Assembly (NCBI GenBank): GCA_032173965.1
Contig: CM063284.1
Span: 131,989,125 to 132,053,124 of the forward strand
Origin: Sitta carolinensis
Lineage: Eukaryota > Chordata > Aves > Passeriformes > Sittidae
Length of the DNA: 64,000 nt
Reading direction: 5' to 3'
The notes under the pieces were generated by a model, which did no database searches, was not told the DNA's origin, and was given only the letters and a program-made list of their open reading frames with translations. The translations under genes and the position numbers were made by a program. Positions 49,403 through 63,500 of the stretch are shown here, one piece after another (position 1 is the stretch's first letter; each line of letters begins with the position of its first letter).

Positions 49403-52370
49403 GCTAGATTAATCAATTAAACCAAAGTGAAATGCAGACTGAAAACAATGGAGAAATCACAAGATTATTTATCTTAGTCATATGGTGAAGCAAGTAGACC
49501 CAGAATGTTTAAAACTTTGAAATGAAAGATCCTTTGACTGCCAGACAGCATTAAGTTTTAAGATAAAATTATTTCTACCACAAAACAAAAGCATAAACCT
49601 CTTTGGATTATATTGTATTTTGCCTTTTTTGCTAGTCCTCACCCCAAACTTCCACTATTTAGAGAGACTATATTCCACTTGTTTTTTTTCAAGGAACATC
49701 TGGCATCCAAAAATATCATACAGACCTTCCACTGGAATTGTGCATACTTATCATTTATACAGTCTGTCAAGTGTATATTTATACAGTGCTCCCTGAATTT
49801 GGGTAAATGTTTCAAAAGTATAAAGAGATTCCTCAAACTGTCTAAACATTAAACAGTATAAAAATGAAAAACTTATTTTTAAAAGTTCAGACCTGCTCAT
49901 GCTGTTATTTTTGCTGAGGAATTTAAACAATAAAATTACAGAAGTAATTAAACAGATGACGTCTAAATGCCCAGCTGCAAACTTCAGCTTTGTTTCATTT
50001 TACACTTCTTTTGAGAGAGGCCAAAATTACTTCATAGTTTGCTAAGGTAATACTGTACCTTGTGGTCTTAGGGTCATTGATATTGTGTTCCAGAGACAAC
50101 TCCAGAGGACAAGTGCACTGCAGAAGTTCTTCAGCTTCTTTGCAGGCAATTACTGTACCACAGCCCTTGTAGCAAGGAACTGCTTTGAAATGTCTGGTTA
50201 CCTCACAGGATATGTAGAGCATTTCCTGCCCATAGGCCTAAGAAAGGAAGCAAAGGGACAAATTTTTAACGTGTGATCTACTGTAATTTGTTTCTTGTGT
50301 TTAGTAGCTTTTATATGATCAGTGCACTGCTACCAGTCCTGACTTTGGTGTGTCCCAGTTCACTAAAATCTGGCCTTCCTAAATGGATACCAAATGGAAT
50401 TATAGTAGCATCCACCTGGCACCACCACTGTAATTACTGATCATGCAGGGGTGTTGTTTGGGGTTTTTTTTTCTCTTTATAGGTACCTATGTGGTTTCAA
50501 AATAAAAATATTTAAGTAATCACATAAATAGAATAAATAAATAGTATATCAATAAAAATGCAGTCATTAATTTTTATCCGTATTTTATAACTTTGAATTC
50601 TCAGAATACTCTCAAAATGTTTTCTATGAGATTAGTTATATTCACAAAATCATTTTGGCTTTATGCCCACAGTATAAATGAGTAGACTGTTGAAGAGGTT
50701 GATTTTGTTGTTTAGAGATACCTACTAAGCAAGTTTAGAGAGAAGAGGAATGAAGCCTGCTCTCCTGTTTTCCTTTGGCACGTTCTAGCCTGGCACAGAG
50801 GGATCATGTCCTGCAGGCCAGGCAGTGGGGTCTGCTCGCCCCAAACATTCTCCTGTACAGCGTCTGGAGACCTGGCAGACTCTGCTCCTCTGCACATCCA
50901 TGCATCCCGTTAAACTTGTCACCTCAAGTTCTGACTGAGACAGTGTTTCCTGCTCCTTTTGAGAGAGTGTCAACCACACAAGCAAAATAGGCACAAACCA
51001 TTGACTTCCATTCACCAGATTTCTTCTTCTGTGTTCAAATCTCTCTTCTCTTGCATTACCATAGCTTAATGAATATCAGTCCTTTTATAAAATGGTTTGG
51101 GATTAAATAAATACCAGTATGGCTCAGTAGTTGTAGTTGATGAAACCGATCAGATAGAGGACACACAGTAGTTAGAGAAATGTGATCGTAGTTTTACAGT
51201 TTTTCATCTCTGAGCAATTTGTTGAAGATCCGAGGGGTTTTTCTGTGTTGCCTGTTTTTAAGAAAAAGCTACAAAGCAATCATAAGGGAAGACCTATCTG
51301 CTTCAGCTTGGCAAGAAAAAGCTGTGCTGAAAAATATTAGTAAAAGAAAATAATGTATTTGGATATTTTAGAAAAAGTTTGGTTATTACTATCATTATTT
51401 TCTGTAGAAGAGTTATTACTGCACAACTAGAAAAGTCTAGAAGCAAGAAGCGATCACTCTCTGTTTCTAACTATCCTATCCACATGTCTCAAATGTGACT
51501 ATTTAATACCTAGCTTGGACATATTTAAGGGAATCGCTTGTAGGTAGAGTACTGTGATGGCTTTGTTGAATGAAGATCCTGAATAACTTCTCTTAATGTC
51601 ATTCTCTGGCATAGTAGTAGATTCTGTACTGTGCTTGAAGTATCTAGAAGCTTGGAGTGAATTCCAATAGCAGAATTCAAACACCTTTTTCAAGGTTGAA
51701 TTTTCTAAACATGTATCTAACACATCCTTATTCCAGACTCTGACACAGAGGAGACTAAAAGACGTGTTAACAACAATCAACAAAAATGTTATTGCTCTTC
51801 TATGTGATTACCTGTTCTAGATGCTAATGAATGTAGATGATCTGTTCTATACATCCTGCTGTTTTTTTCACCAGGCACTTTGTCATTCCTGTATTAGATA
51901 CCATTTAGGATTTTTTTTAATTATTTTTATTTTTTTATTTGAAAGTACTGAGTTCCCACATGGAATTCATTGTGTTACCTAATGATCATTGTAGCTATTT
52001 GTTGTCTTAGCCTCTGCTTTAGCTTTTTTAGCACTTACACCAGTTCCTCTCTTCTCAGTGGTACTTATCTCTGTAGGTGTATAGAGCAAAAAAGGGACCA
52101 GAGATAGAAGTCAGACATTTATATAACATTAATTTGAAAAAGAGGAAAGTTACTTGTTACACTTAATATTTCTGCATTCCCATAGCAATTGTTTGAAGTA
52201 GTCTAGTGCAATCAGAAGAAAACATTGCTTATGTTTCAGTTACTGGCCTTTTTTTTTTCAACATACTAAATGTACAAGTAATCTACCTCTCAGCTGATTT
52301 ATGCCTATGTACAAAAATGATGAACACTACAAATCATTATAAAATTAGAACTTATGATTGTTGTTGACTA

Positions 52371-52418
52371 CAGTTAGAATGCAATTCAGTTAGAATGCAA
52401 TTCAGTTAGAATGCAATT
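52371..52418. repeat. Three perfect tandem copies of a 16-bp unit
   Basis: CAGTTAGAATGCAATT occurs three times in direct succession without a mismatch. It is a minimal minisatellite, probably polymorphic. Confidence 0.95.
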
Positions 52419-53560
52419 AATAACTTTTTCCTTTGCAATAGGATGTGATGTATTTGTTCACTACGTAAATGTTAAGATGTGGTTGGTCATTTTTACTTTG
52501 CTCACAGAGCTATCACTAATGTTTTCTTTTTACAAGAATCCTACACATATGAAGATGAACCCATGTACCTTAACCATTACAAGACATCTGCCATGTATTA
52601 TCTTCTGTAGATAATGTTGATGTATCTGCCTGTGCAGATCACAACTCTAGGGCTAATCAGACAGAATGCAGTTTTCATTGTTAAACAGATTCCTGTAATC
52701 AATAGTATCACTTGCTAATCAGAAAAGCGTTAAGCAAAATAGCTTTACTGTAGTCAGTTTATATTTTCATTTAAAAAAGCATTGCTGGTACCCAATCCAG
52801 AGTTTGCTGCCAGTGGTTATGGAGATGGGACAGTAGTTGTGTTATTCTGAGGCTGAGCTGGAGAGGGGAGATGGAGCAGCTGCCAATAAAGCCAGTCATG
52901 TGTGGCATAGTTCCTGGAGAAAAGAGGCAGAAACAGTGAGAAATTGGAGTTTACTGCTGATGGCAGTTGAAAGCCTGCTCTACTGATCCAGACTAAAATA
53001 AATAATTTCCAACATCCTGGCATTCGTAAAACACTGTTTGTTACACCACAAGTCTCCCTATGGACAGATTGCATGGTGGGAAAGCAAAGGTGAGGTTACC
53101 CTTGTCCTGGAAGACATGTGTATCACTCAGTATGGCAGAATATGTACCCAGGATCATGTGAGGACCTTCTCTTCTTGCCTAAGGGGGTCTCCTTCTCTCT
53201 TCTTGCAACATTAGAATGGTCTTACCGCTTCTTTCCTTTAATTTCAGCCTTAGTGCCCTGATTCCGTAATTCTTCCTCTTGTCTTGCCCGGTGTTGTGCT
53301 CTCATTTTCTTTCTGCTTAACTTTTCATTCTTCTTTCCATCTTCTTCACAAATAAATGTTTTTAATATCTCCAAATTTAGGCACATCCAGGACTTCCATA
53401 ATGAGAAGTGATGCTATAGGATGTTTTTTATTCTAGTGCTAAGATCATGTCTCTATATGTTGTGTGATGCTGGGGAAGTTCTCTTCCTCTCCCAAGGGCT
53501 CAAGTGTTAACTTGTCTATGACAAAACGACATCTCTTATACCATCGATTTGGTAGAATAT

Positions 53561-53583
53561 AAAAAAAAAAAAAAAAAAAAAAA
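53561..53583. repeat. Poly(A) run of 23 bases
   Basis: An uninterrupted A run after GGTAGAATAT. No retroposed gene is recognised upstream, so it is listed as a simple repeat. Confidence 0.9.
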
Positions 53584-56500
53584 GAAGTTGCCTTTGTTTG
53601 AAAAGCTGATTCCTGTATAAGTCTTTCCTTATAGAAGCTTAGCATTCTCAAAGGCCAGTGTTGTTTTCATAGATTCTCTTGGTTTACCACGTTTTTGTTC
53701 TGTGCCTGTTTTAACATTCACAGCATCTCATTCCGGATAGAGTCCATTGTGTCCCTAAGAAACGCTCGCTTCAATTTCCCTGTATGGTACAATACATTCA
53801 ATGGCTTTGTCAAGGAGAAAACTTTATTGAATTGAACTGGGGAAAAGGCAGCGAAGGTGCATTAGGTCAGTGGTAAATTCTGCTGTGATTTCTACAGTAT
53901 TCAATCACATTTCACACATAGGTGAGGGTCTTTCAGACTGCCTCTAGCCTGGCACTTCACAAGCTTAAACAGAAGAGGAAGGGGTCCTTTTACATATGTG
54001 TCACAGGTTTTACCCCCATGAAATAGAGACATATATTTATCCAAGCTTACTGTTTGTTTCCTTTTTAAATTAAGATAGGGAGGATCTTTTACCACCAGGC
54101 AAAACCTTTAATAATTGCAATTTGGGTAGATAGATTTGTTATCTCTGTACCTGGAAGCAGAAATCAGTGCACGTCAAGATCCAATAAGTACTAATAAAAA
54201 ATAGTAAATTTTGTGTGTAAAGTCTGCTAATATTTCTTGATTATTACATAATGTATAATCTTTACCTGCCATTTTCCTGGCTTGTTTAGATTTTTGTAGG
54301 TCTCAGATGAGCTGTAAATGAATAAATTTAACTTCTTTACTGTGGGTCTCTGAATTATGCTTATTCAGCAGCATATAGTAACTGGTTCAACATGAACTGC
54401 TTCTTAAATAAACATACAAAAATCCTCACCCAGACTAAATCAAATTTTTTAAAAAAGAAAAACTTTAAACCTGTGTTTCCTGTTACATGCTTATGATTGT
54501 CTTTGGTTGCTTGTGATCTCACTGTATGGTTGACCAACTGTTCTATTCGGCACCACCTGCTGAAAGATTCAGATAAGATAGTGAAGTTGTTTTCAGAAGA
54601 GGGAAGCAATTAAAATCATAACCCCTACAGTACATTCAGCTGATAAAACATCATTTATGCTGGAGGTAGAGAAGCCATGAATTTGGCTAACTCTGTTTTC
54701 CTGAGTTTATTTGCTACAAGAATTTTATAGGGTTCAGAGTTCATACAAAGCATGTGTACTTAAGATTAAGCCAGGTTTGCTGTGGTTTAACATACCTTCA
54801 TCCTTCTAGGAAGTATACAGCTAGTAAATTGGAGGCATACTTAGGAAAATTTTTGCTTTGGGAAACTAGAAACGAAGGTCTTATATAAATGCCTGTATAT
54901 ATATATTACTTATTTGGGAAAAGGCTATATTTTGATCCTTATATAAAACTGGCATGATGCACTTTCTGAAAGCCATAATAAGCTTCATCAAAACATCAAG
55001 AATTAATTACTAATCCTTGCATTTTATATGTAGGTGTAAAATATGTGTTTCTTGAAATGGGTTATCTATAGAAACACAGTTTGCTTGGATTTCAAAAGTG
55101 TATCTGAAGGATCAGAAGAAGAGTTTTGTATCATATATAGGAGATTGCTAATAGTAGGAACAGAATGCAAATGTGAACTTTTATATCATCATGAAAATAT
55201 TGAAGTATTAGGCTGTAATATCCCAAAGTGCATTAAAAAAAAGATGCAGTGGACAAATGTTATACCAGCAACGCAATACACAGGTACCTTGTGGTTAAAT
55301 AATACCCTTGTATATTTTGCTGCACCTAAAGATTTTTTTTTGTTATGGTTTATGTTTAAATATGTACATTTGTGAGGGTAAGAAAGCCATTGTCACAGGG
55401 GGGACTTTCAGATTAGTGCATACAGACACATTGTGCCCGAGGAATTTGGTTCACAAGGTCATAGTTATGCTGAATGAGTCTAAGGAATATCTAGGTGAGC
55501 CTATTGCAAGTTTTCAGGCTGCTCATAGAAGAAGAAATGAAAAATGCTCACTGTGAAGTATAGGGGAGAACAATCCATTCTGCATGTGAAATTAGTACCA
55601 TATTCTGTTTCATATACATAAGGAGATTTCCAAAAATATGTAATTTGGTGCTTTATTTTAAGTAATATTTCACAAAACAAATATTCCAGTATTTATTTAT
55701 ATTAGACAAAGGATAAAAACAGACATTGGATCATACAATAATCTACTGTCGTGGGTTTTTAAAAACAAAATCTGCATTCATATTGATGAAAAAATGCTTT
55801 AGAAAGAATAATAAAAGGCACAGTGGTTGTGGTTAGGTCTCTCTGTGTGGAAAGTTGACAAACACATTCTTAAGTTTTAAAGAAACCACATTTAATTTTG
55901 AAATACCACTACTGACATGACAGATTTTCAGTGTATTTCTACAACGCACTTAAGAAAGTTATAGGGACTACTGAAAAATGCCATCACACTGCCTCACCAG
56001 GAATGACTTGATCAAAATGACTTTCCTGTCATCCACATGCCTCTATGGGTACATATGATTAATTACTTAATTTTCTTAATTGCCAACATACTCCATTGAT
56101 GACAATGGCAGTGTATTAGCAGTTTTGACTGTTATTTGGATTTGGGCGGCACTAGGATTGCACTTCAAAACCAATTGCATACCTCTGGTTTTATACCTGT
56201 ACTCTGAGTTTGCAGTTTGGGATGTGCTACTTTAATGGTTATTTATGTTTAGATTATTAGCATCAAATTGCACAAATTGCAGAATTATTAATTTCTCTGT
56301 GAATACAGCAGCTGTATACTAAATCATTTTGGCCCAAAACAACCTTGAACAGAACAGTAGATTGGATGTCATATGCAAATAAGGCTTAAGCTTCAGTGCA
56401 GATGTATGAAATCAATAAAAGTTGACTACAATTTGTGATCACAGATTGAAGGGGAAAAAAAAGTTCCCCTTGCTCTCTTATTTTGAAAAGCAGTGATAAT

Positions 56501-57362
56501 ATAAAGATGAATTTTTATTATAATATCAAATGAGCAGTGCACAGAAGACTGTATTGTTCCCAGTTATAGAAAGGGCAAGATAATTTTTTTTAGTATATCC
56601 CAGTGATTATTAGCAGAAGACAAATGGCAGTAGGAGACTCCTCTGTTACTGGTCACAGGTAAAATTGAATGGTCTCAGTAGCCCACACTCATTTAATAGC
56701 TCTTAAATGTTTTGTTGACGTTGAGTCAGACCATTTCCAAAACTCAGCTCAAGACCGAAATACTTTGCACAATCGAATGTAGTAGACTTTAAAGGAATCC
56801 ACAAGGAATGTGGTTCACTCAAAAATGCTTTTTACTCACTTGTTAGAAGAATTTTATTTTAAAAACTCTGTGCTGAAATACAGTGGTAAAAGGATTGAAT
56901 TGGTTTTCCATCATCTTGGAATATTCCTTTTAATTTTTATTATTTGATGAATTCGGACAGTGGATAATTAGTTATACTTCTTGGTTATGCTGATGCATAA
57001 CTGTTCTTTTTGAGGACTTGAATGTTTCATCCTTTATCCATTCAGTAGGTATGAATCAGTCCTAATTCCCCACAAGGCTGCTCGTGTGGATCTGATTGGA
57101 AGTGCAGTGAAGTCAACGCATTGATCTCTATCAATTTTGGTACATCTGACTAAATTTAGGAATTTATTCATTTTCAGATCTCCCTTTGAATTCCATGGGA
57201 AAGAAGCAGATGAGTATTTTTGAAGATTGGAAATGAAAATGCTTAGTGTAGACAAATTGGCAAAATTGATACCTTCATTTTGTTAATTTGGATCTTAATG
57301 AATATCTGATTGGTCTGATTTTGACCTTTGGTGATTTCTTTTCCTTTTTTTTTTCATTACAG

Positions 57363-57566
57363 GAGAGCGTTAAATCTAGGAATTCTTCGAGACCCTGGAT
57401 CAGAGGTTGAGGACAGACAATATCAAATAGATCTTCAATCTATCAACATTGGTACTGCTTATTGGAATCAGTTGAAACCAGAGAAGGAAAATGGAAAAGG
57501 AGGGGTTTTGACAGAGACTGAGAGAAATTCTCAAAATCCAGCACTTGAATGGAACATGGCCAGTAG
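57363..57566 (+). CDS. VPS13B: VPS13B exon H (likely human exon 31 equivalent)
   Basis: 204 nt: one base completing Gln, 67 codons, and two bases (AG) of the next codon. Peptide RALNLGILRDPGSEVEDRQY, then QIDLQSINIGTAYWNQLKPE and NSQNPALEWNMAS. Acceptor TTTTTTTTCATTACAG. The donor is chosen as GCCAGTAG|GTAGGG; a competing donor lies four bases earlier (GCCA|GTAGGT), and the following exon, outside the window, is needed to decide. The preferred end gives the phase expected if the next residue is Ser, as I recall in human. Confidence 0.92.
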
Positions 57567-60500
57567 GTAGGGATTTTTTAAAAAACTTACTCTTTTCTGA
57601 AATTACATAGCGCAAACACTGCAGAGAGCATGCACAGTATACTTGAATTAAATAATTCATTACTGCTTTTGCTTTACATCACAAGCACATTTCCCTGGAG
57701 TTGTTACACTGTAGTTGCTGTCTAGTTATTATGTACCTTTGTTTCCAATATAAGCTCTTCTCCAAGTGACTTACTGTCTATCCATAAAAATAACTCCGGG
57801 TCTTAGACTTCAGCCTGTCACTCTTTATAAGCAATGGGAAGTTCTGTTACAAGGTTTTTTATTGGTGTGGGATGTGTTTCTTTGGTGGTGTTGGTGATTT
57901 TTTTTTTCTTTTTTTCTAAACTTCTTTTGTTTGTATTTTTACAAAGCTTGAGTAAAACCAGCTTAGACATTTCTAAATTAGAGAGGGATGAAGTAGAACA
58001 TTTCCTATTGATTCTGAACCAGTTTTTGCACTTCCATAACTAAAACCAGATGAATTTTGAGAATTAGATATTTCAGCTAAGTCTCCTTTCTTGGGTATTG
58101 TATATGTGCACACAAAGCCCCACCCTCTGGTAAAACAGGGTTGAAAGACAAAGCATGCATGCACTTGCCTGCTATTTTAAATTCTGATGATTTCAAATAT
58201 AAAATTGGGAGGGTTAATTGGCAATTCGTGAAGATTTTAAATTTTTCTTTTGGTTTTAATATACTTTTTTATACTTAAAAATTCATAGAAGTAGTTTAAA
58301 ACTAAATTTTTACAGACTGTGTAGCAGATTTCAGTTTTCAAACTGGCAGGAATAAGGTCTGATGGCCAAGAGCAAGCTTTCAAAAGTAACTGTGGATTTA
58401 GAAACATTTCTGCTAGTAAATGCCTCTTTGCCTATACATTTAGCAATTCATTTTCATATAAAAGTCCTTTCTGTCTAATTAATGCAGAAACAGTCTGATT
58501 TTTATGAAATATGTGCATAATTTTATGGTTTCTAAGATATGAGTCCTGTCTGAATTTATGGATGAGTTCCTAAACTGATACAGAAAAAAAGGCAGAATCA
58601 TCTGGAAATAACTACTTTTGATTTAATTTTCAGAAAAATGAGAGATGAGAGGAGTCAGATTTTTCTGAAAGTAAGGCAAGTTGTAGCAAAGGCTACATGA
58701 AGATGGCACACAGGCTGAGCTTTGTAAGTGATGTATTGATGCAAGGCCAAGAGGACAGATAAACTCACTCTGGAGGAAAGCATGCAGGAAAAAGATGTGA
58801 TCAATAATAAATTCCAGTTTATCACTGAAAAACAGAGGGCAGAAAAACAGTTCTAAGGAAAGAAATGATAAAACGACAAGGAGTCACAGGAGGGCAGATA
58901 AAAATTTTAACACAGAAATAGACTCTGATCTTCATTTATAAGATCACATGGTTCTTTCCTGTCTTTTAACAATTTGGTTTTTAACTCATATAATTCCATA
59001 GAGGTTATTTATTTTAAATTCCTAGCCTTAAAAATGCATATGTCTTTCTAGTTTGGCCTTGATGTTGGACAAGTTCCCTGTGAGGTTCTTTGTCACAAAA
59101 TTCCATGTCCACTGGAATATCTTGAAACATATATATAGAGAGTATGTTAATCGCCACAGGATTTGTGGCCAATTTGCAACTTCAGCTAACATAGCAAAAA
59201 CAGCCACTGAGAGGTTTGTTTTCCTTTTCCTTGCCATTGGAGGCTGGAATCCTATTGCCAGCACACTCTGGGTCTGAGCTTCATGGTTATAGATTGAGAT
59301 AGGGAATTTGGTGGGATTCCTAAAAAGCTAGCAGGACAAGCGAAGCAAGCAGCTGTTACAGACAACCTTGAGTTCTCTTTTTCTTTTCTTTTTCCTATAA
59401 CTTCTTGGACATGCTTCCTCAGCAGACTTCCAAAATGAAGTTTTATTAGAATACAAACAATTATGTATGGTTTAAAATTGCTTTTGAATAAATCTTCTAC
59501 TTGGGCTTTAATTTACAACAGTTTTAATTAAATACATTTGGTTTTCATTCCTAGTGTGCAATTACAGAATTTTAATTCCAGCTTTTTTTTAAGAAAAAGC
59601 AAAAATGAGTTCTTACCCCTTTGGTTTTAAATTTTACATATTTATTACAGTTTTTTCAGGATCTTTCCATTTTTGCTTTTTAGTTAGCAGTTTTGCTATT
59701 TCTGGGTTTATTTTATGACCTGTGGAAGTGACGTGCTGAGAAGTGGAAGAGCCAGCACTGAACTCTTCCATCCATGGCACTATTTCCAGCATGCGCCAAG
59801 AGGGCAGCTGCAGGATGTTTTATGTGGTGCTTAGTGTTTCCAGGGTTAAGTTTATCTCAATATTTACTGCAAATACCACAAAAACTTTATGCTTTAATCT
59901 AATTTGGATGCCACTTTTTAGAATTCTTTACGTTTCTTAGATGTGTTTCACCTGGAACATAATGAATTATTTTTGCTGAGTTATTTAAGGGTTAATTTCT
60001 TTGTTTGGTTTTAATATACTTCTGTTTGTTCTTACCCAGTGTTATGGAACATTAGGATCACTGGGTTTAAAGATTCTTCTTTGAAATCTGTTTCCATAAT
60101 TTTTGTAATACTTTCAATGCTATATGGGGCAGTATAGAATCCAGCCTATATCCAGGTTTTTTATAGTTACTTTACAGAAAACTTCAGCAGAGATACCAGC
60201 CATTCCTTTTCCATTCCCATTTGTAAAAACATTACTGGATTATTTCAAAATTAAATTGCAAATATTTTGAAATAAATTATATTGTATTTTAAATTACAAT
60301 TGAAATTTGGCCTCGTTTTAAAAATTTGCATGAAAACTATACCATTTAAGTAAGAGATCTATGGATATCACACAAACAAGTATCTGATGGCTTTTGAAAT
60401 AATTTATCATTTAAATGCTTTAGCAATCTTTACTCTGTAAGCAAATCCTTTGAGTTTTCACACCACTTTTTCTGGATTTGAGTTCTTCCAGTACTTCGTA

Positions 60501-63500
60501 TATTAAGGAGTTGATTTTTTTTCCCCCAACCTTTACACTGCAGTTTGGAAAGCAAGCTGTCATACTCTAAGACTAAGTTGTTGAACACTTGCAGGTGTTT
60601 AGTGTAAGATTCTTCAAGAGGGGCTGTAGTGAAATGCTGGTGTGATGCCTCCTGTGTCTCTGCAGGCCACGCCAAGGAGAATGGGGGAGCTGGAATACTC
60701 TGGTAGGGTGGATGCAGTCTTGCAGAAAAAACTGGGTAGATACTGTGCTGTACTGAGGATCAGGGATCATAACTCTTTCCATTATGAAATGTTTATACTT
60801 CACCATAGATGTTATAAAAAGCTCCCTAATGGTGTAATATATAAAAAGAATACTGGAAACAGTCAGACAGTTCTAATAAGGTTATGTACAAATGAAACCT
60901 GTCCACATTTATTCCCTTTACCAAACAGCATGTGGGGAGCTGGGAGTACTTAACCAAAAGAAGTTTTCTTGATTGAAAACTGCTTTTTCAGCTTGCAGAT
61001 CTCCTCCCTCTCTCTCCACTCAATGGAAAAAACAACAGCCCTGAAGGAAATAAAGAAATATATCCTCTCTTGAGGCCTCGCCCCCATCCCTGTGCAATCC
61101 TTCTACAGCTCCCAGCAGCAACTTCTGCTTCCTGCAGCCTGAATAAACTTTGTTTAAAAAAAATAATAATTGAGCTTAAAAGCATTACTTCTCTGTGTAG
61201 TAATGAATTGAGTGTGGCAATATACTGCATTACAGTTTTGTCCTTGGCATACCACCATCTGGAACAGCTCTCACAGAGTTCATCAGGGAGCCAGTGATCT
61301 GTTGTACAAAACTGAACAAAATACCACTGCAAGGATCCTCAGAAAGGTTTCCTGCAGATTTTTCTTTGAATAGTTTTCATTTTCATGCTTTTTGGAAAGT
61401 TTGTGGCAGCTTGCCAAGTTCTAATGAGAAAGACCAGAAAAAATTGATCTGCATATCTTTGTGTAAGGAAGTAGGGGCATTCCCCTTGAATCTTTTGGAA
61501 TAAAATGCAATGCATTTTTTTCAGTAATTTTTTTTAATTGCTGTCTTTTGTGGTACCTGAAGTTGTGCTTCTATTCTTACTGTACTAAGTCTTTCTCAGT
61601 AAGATAGGGTGTTTTATTGCTTACATTAATCCACAGCAAAAAGATGCTGCACTGCATTCTTCATCAGATAAAAGTTAGCTTTACTGATGTCTTATAGTAC
61701 AAAAAGAGTAATTCTTTATAGCCAGGTAGTGTACACTTGTTCATTTTCTAATTTTGGTTATTAGATGGTCCTCAAAATGTTACTATGCTGGTTTACTGCC
61801 ATATGACATGTCTTTGCAACACCTCAGAGAGCTGAAAGGATGGGAATTAGTCATTAGTAGTTAGATATCCTAATACATTCCTAATACATTTGTATATCAG
61901 GGATTAGCTGATTTAAACAGCTACATGGGAAGCCTGCAAGAGAAAATTCTTTCTTAAGTCTCAAGTTAACATACTGTCTTAAATAACATCTTTTGACATT
62001 TTGCATGCCTCAACACTACTATGTGGCCTATTTCATGCTTATATGTTTTTTTCTTTTTCACTTCACAAAATTCTCTGTGAGGGCTCATCCTTCTATAGCT
62101 AGTAAAATTACATGGTGCAACTGTGCTTTTGATTGTTATTCATGTATTGAATGTACACAAGTTTCTCCTTGACTTACTAATTTTTAAGTATATAGGGGCT
62201 CAATAAGATCCAATAAGGTATTATTAAGAAAGAAATATAATTAATAATAAGGTAAACATTTCCAGATTTCACATCTAGGTTATGTTTAGCTATTACTGGC
62301 CACATTTTCTGTTTGTTTTGATCAGTGTTTTCCATGTGAGAGTCATAGTAGTAGGACTTAGTCCTACTTGTGCATTTTCTCAGCTTATCCAGTCTCACAT
62401 CATCTCATCTCCTTAATTAGGGCAACATAATCTCTTTGGCAGTCCTTCCTCTTTGTATAAATTCAACATGCTTCTGACTGGATATAATCAAATACTGATG
62501 ATTTGATTTGATGTAATCAAATGTTGTTGCTTCCATTGCAAAATTCTGTTCTTCACATTTTTTTCTGTCTTATTCCCACAACATTTTTTGTCATATTAAT
62601 TATTAGATGTTTTTGCTTTCACGGTACTTCCAGACTCCCTGTCTATCCATTTCCCTTCTCATGTCTCCTTTCATTTGCTTGGACACATCTACACTCCCTG
62701 CTCTTCAGACCTCATTGTGCCAGTTACCAAGAGCGACGCATTCAATGTGTCAAAGAGGCACTTCCTTGCTTGCTCCTGTGTGTTATAAAGGGGTTTGCTG
62801 TGAACATTCACATTGTTATTGCAGTGTTTTATTCAAAATCCTTCCAAAAGTTAATTTCTATTATACCGTAATATAAAAACCATTAGACAGGTTGCCTCTG
62901 AATGGCTGTTGTTACCTATGTTGCTGTTAGTGATCTACTTTTACTTCCCTCTCTGTGGGTGTGTTTTTTCTTATACTTAAATTGTGAGCCTTTGAGGACA
63001 GAGACCGTTTTCATCCTGTGCTTTTGCAATGTGGATCTGTTGTCCATAACCAGAGTTTATGTTATTGTGCAGATAAAGCCCAAATTCTGCACTAAGGGAC
63101 CTCCAAACCTTATCACAGTTGCTTAACTGCCTTGTTCCTTTGCGTTAGCATATGGTCTTTCAAATGCACTTACTTTTAAGTGTAGATGATCAACTGCTTT
63201 AACATCTCTAAAAATACTAGCTTTTCCTTTTTTTTCCAAGACAAATATATAACAGATGCATAAATGAACCACAGAATGAATGTGCTGCAGACATTGAGCC
63301 ATCATTACACTCTTCACAATCAAGTTTTTTCATAAGCTCATGTGGCGTACACCTGTGTTAAGTTAATGTTGCACTTAGGTGCAGTGTGGAAGACTCAATA
63401 ATTCAAAGTGGAATTTGTTTCTTTGTTCCTTTTGTGTTCTTTCTCATATCCTCTCCATTCATTATTTACTGTGCCCTGTTTGCCTTCTGTTTGTACTTAC

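Larger units (their letters stand above)
35471..57362. other. Large intron G-H (21.9 kb)
   Basis: GT-AG intron of 21892 bp. It hosts a T47 tract, a complete LTR insertion, a 16-bp triple repeat, T- and A-runs, and the mir-599/mir-875 hairpins on the opposite strand, all listed separately. The Gln codon split across the junction (CA|G) and the continuous VPS13B peptide show that no coding exon is missing inside it. The stretches 41-49 kb and 54-57 kb are AT-rich and otherwise blank to me. Confidence 0.8.

Noticed and set aside
60430..61332. Several 75-114 codon frames on both strands
   Set aside because: Intronic, overlapping each other on opposite strands, with no known motif or splice logic.
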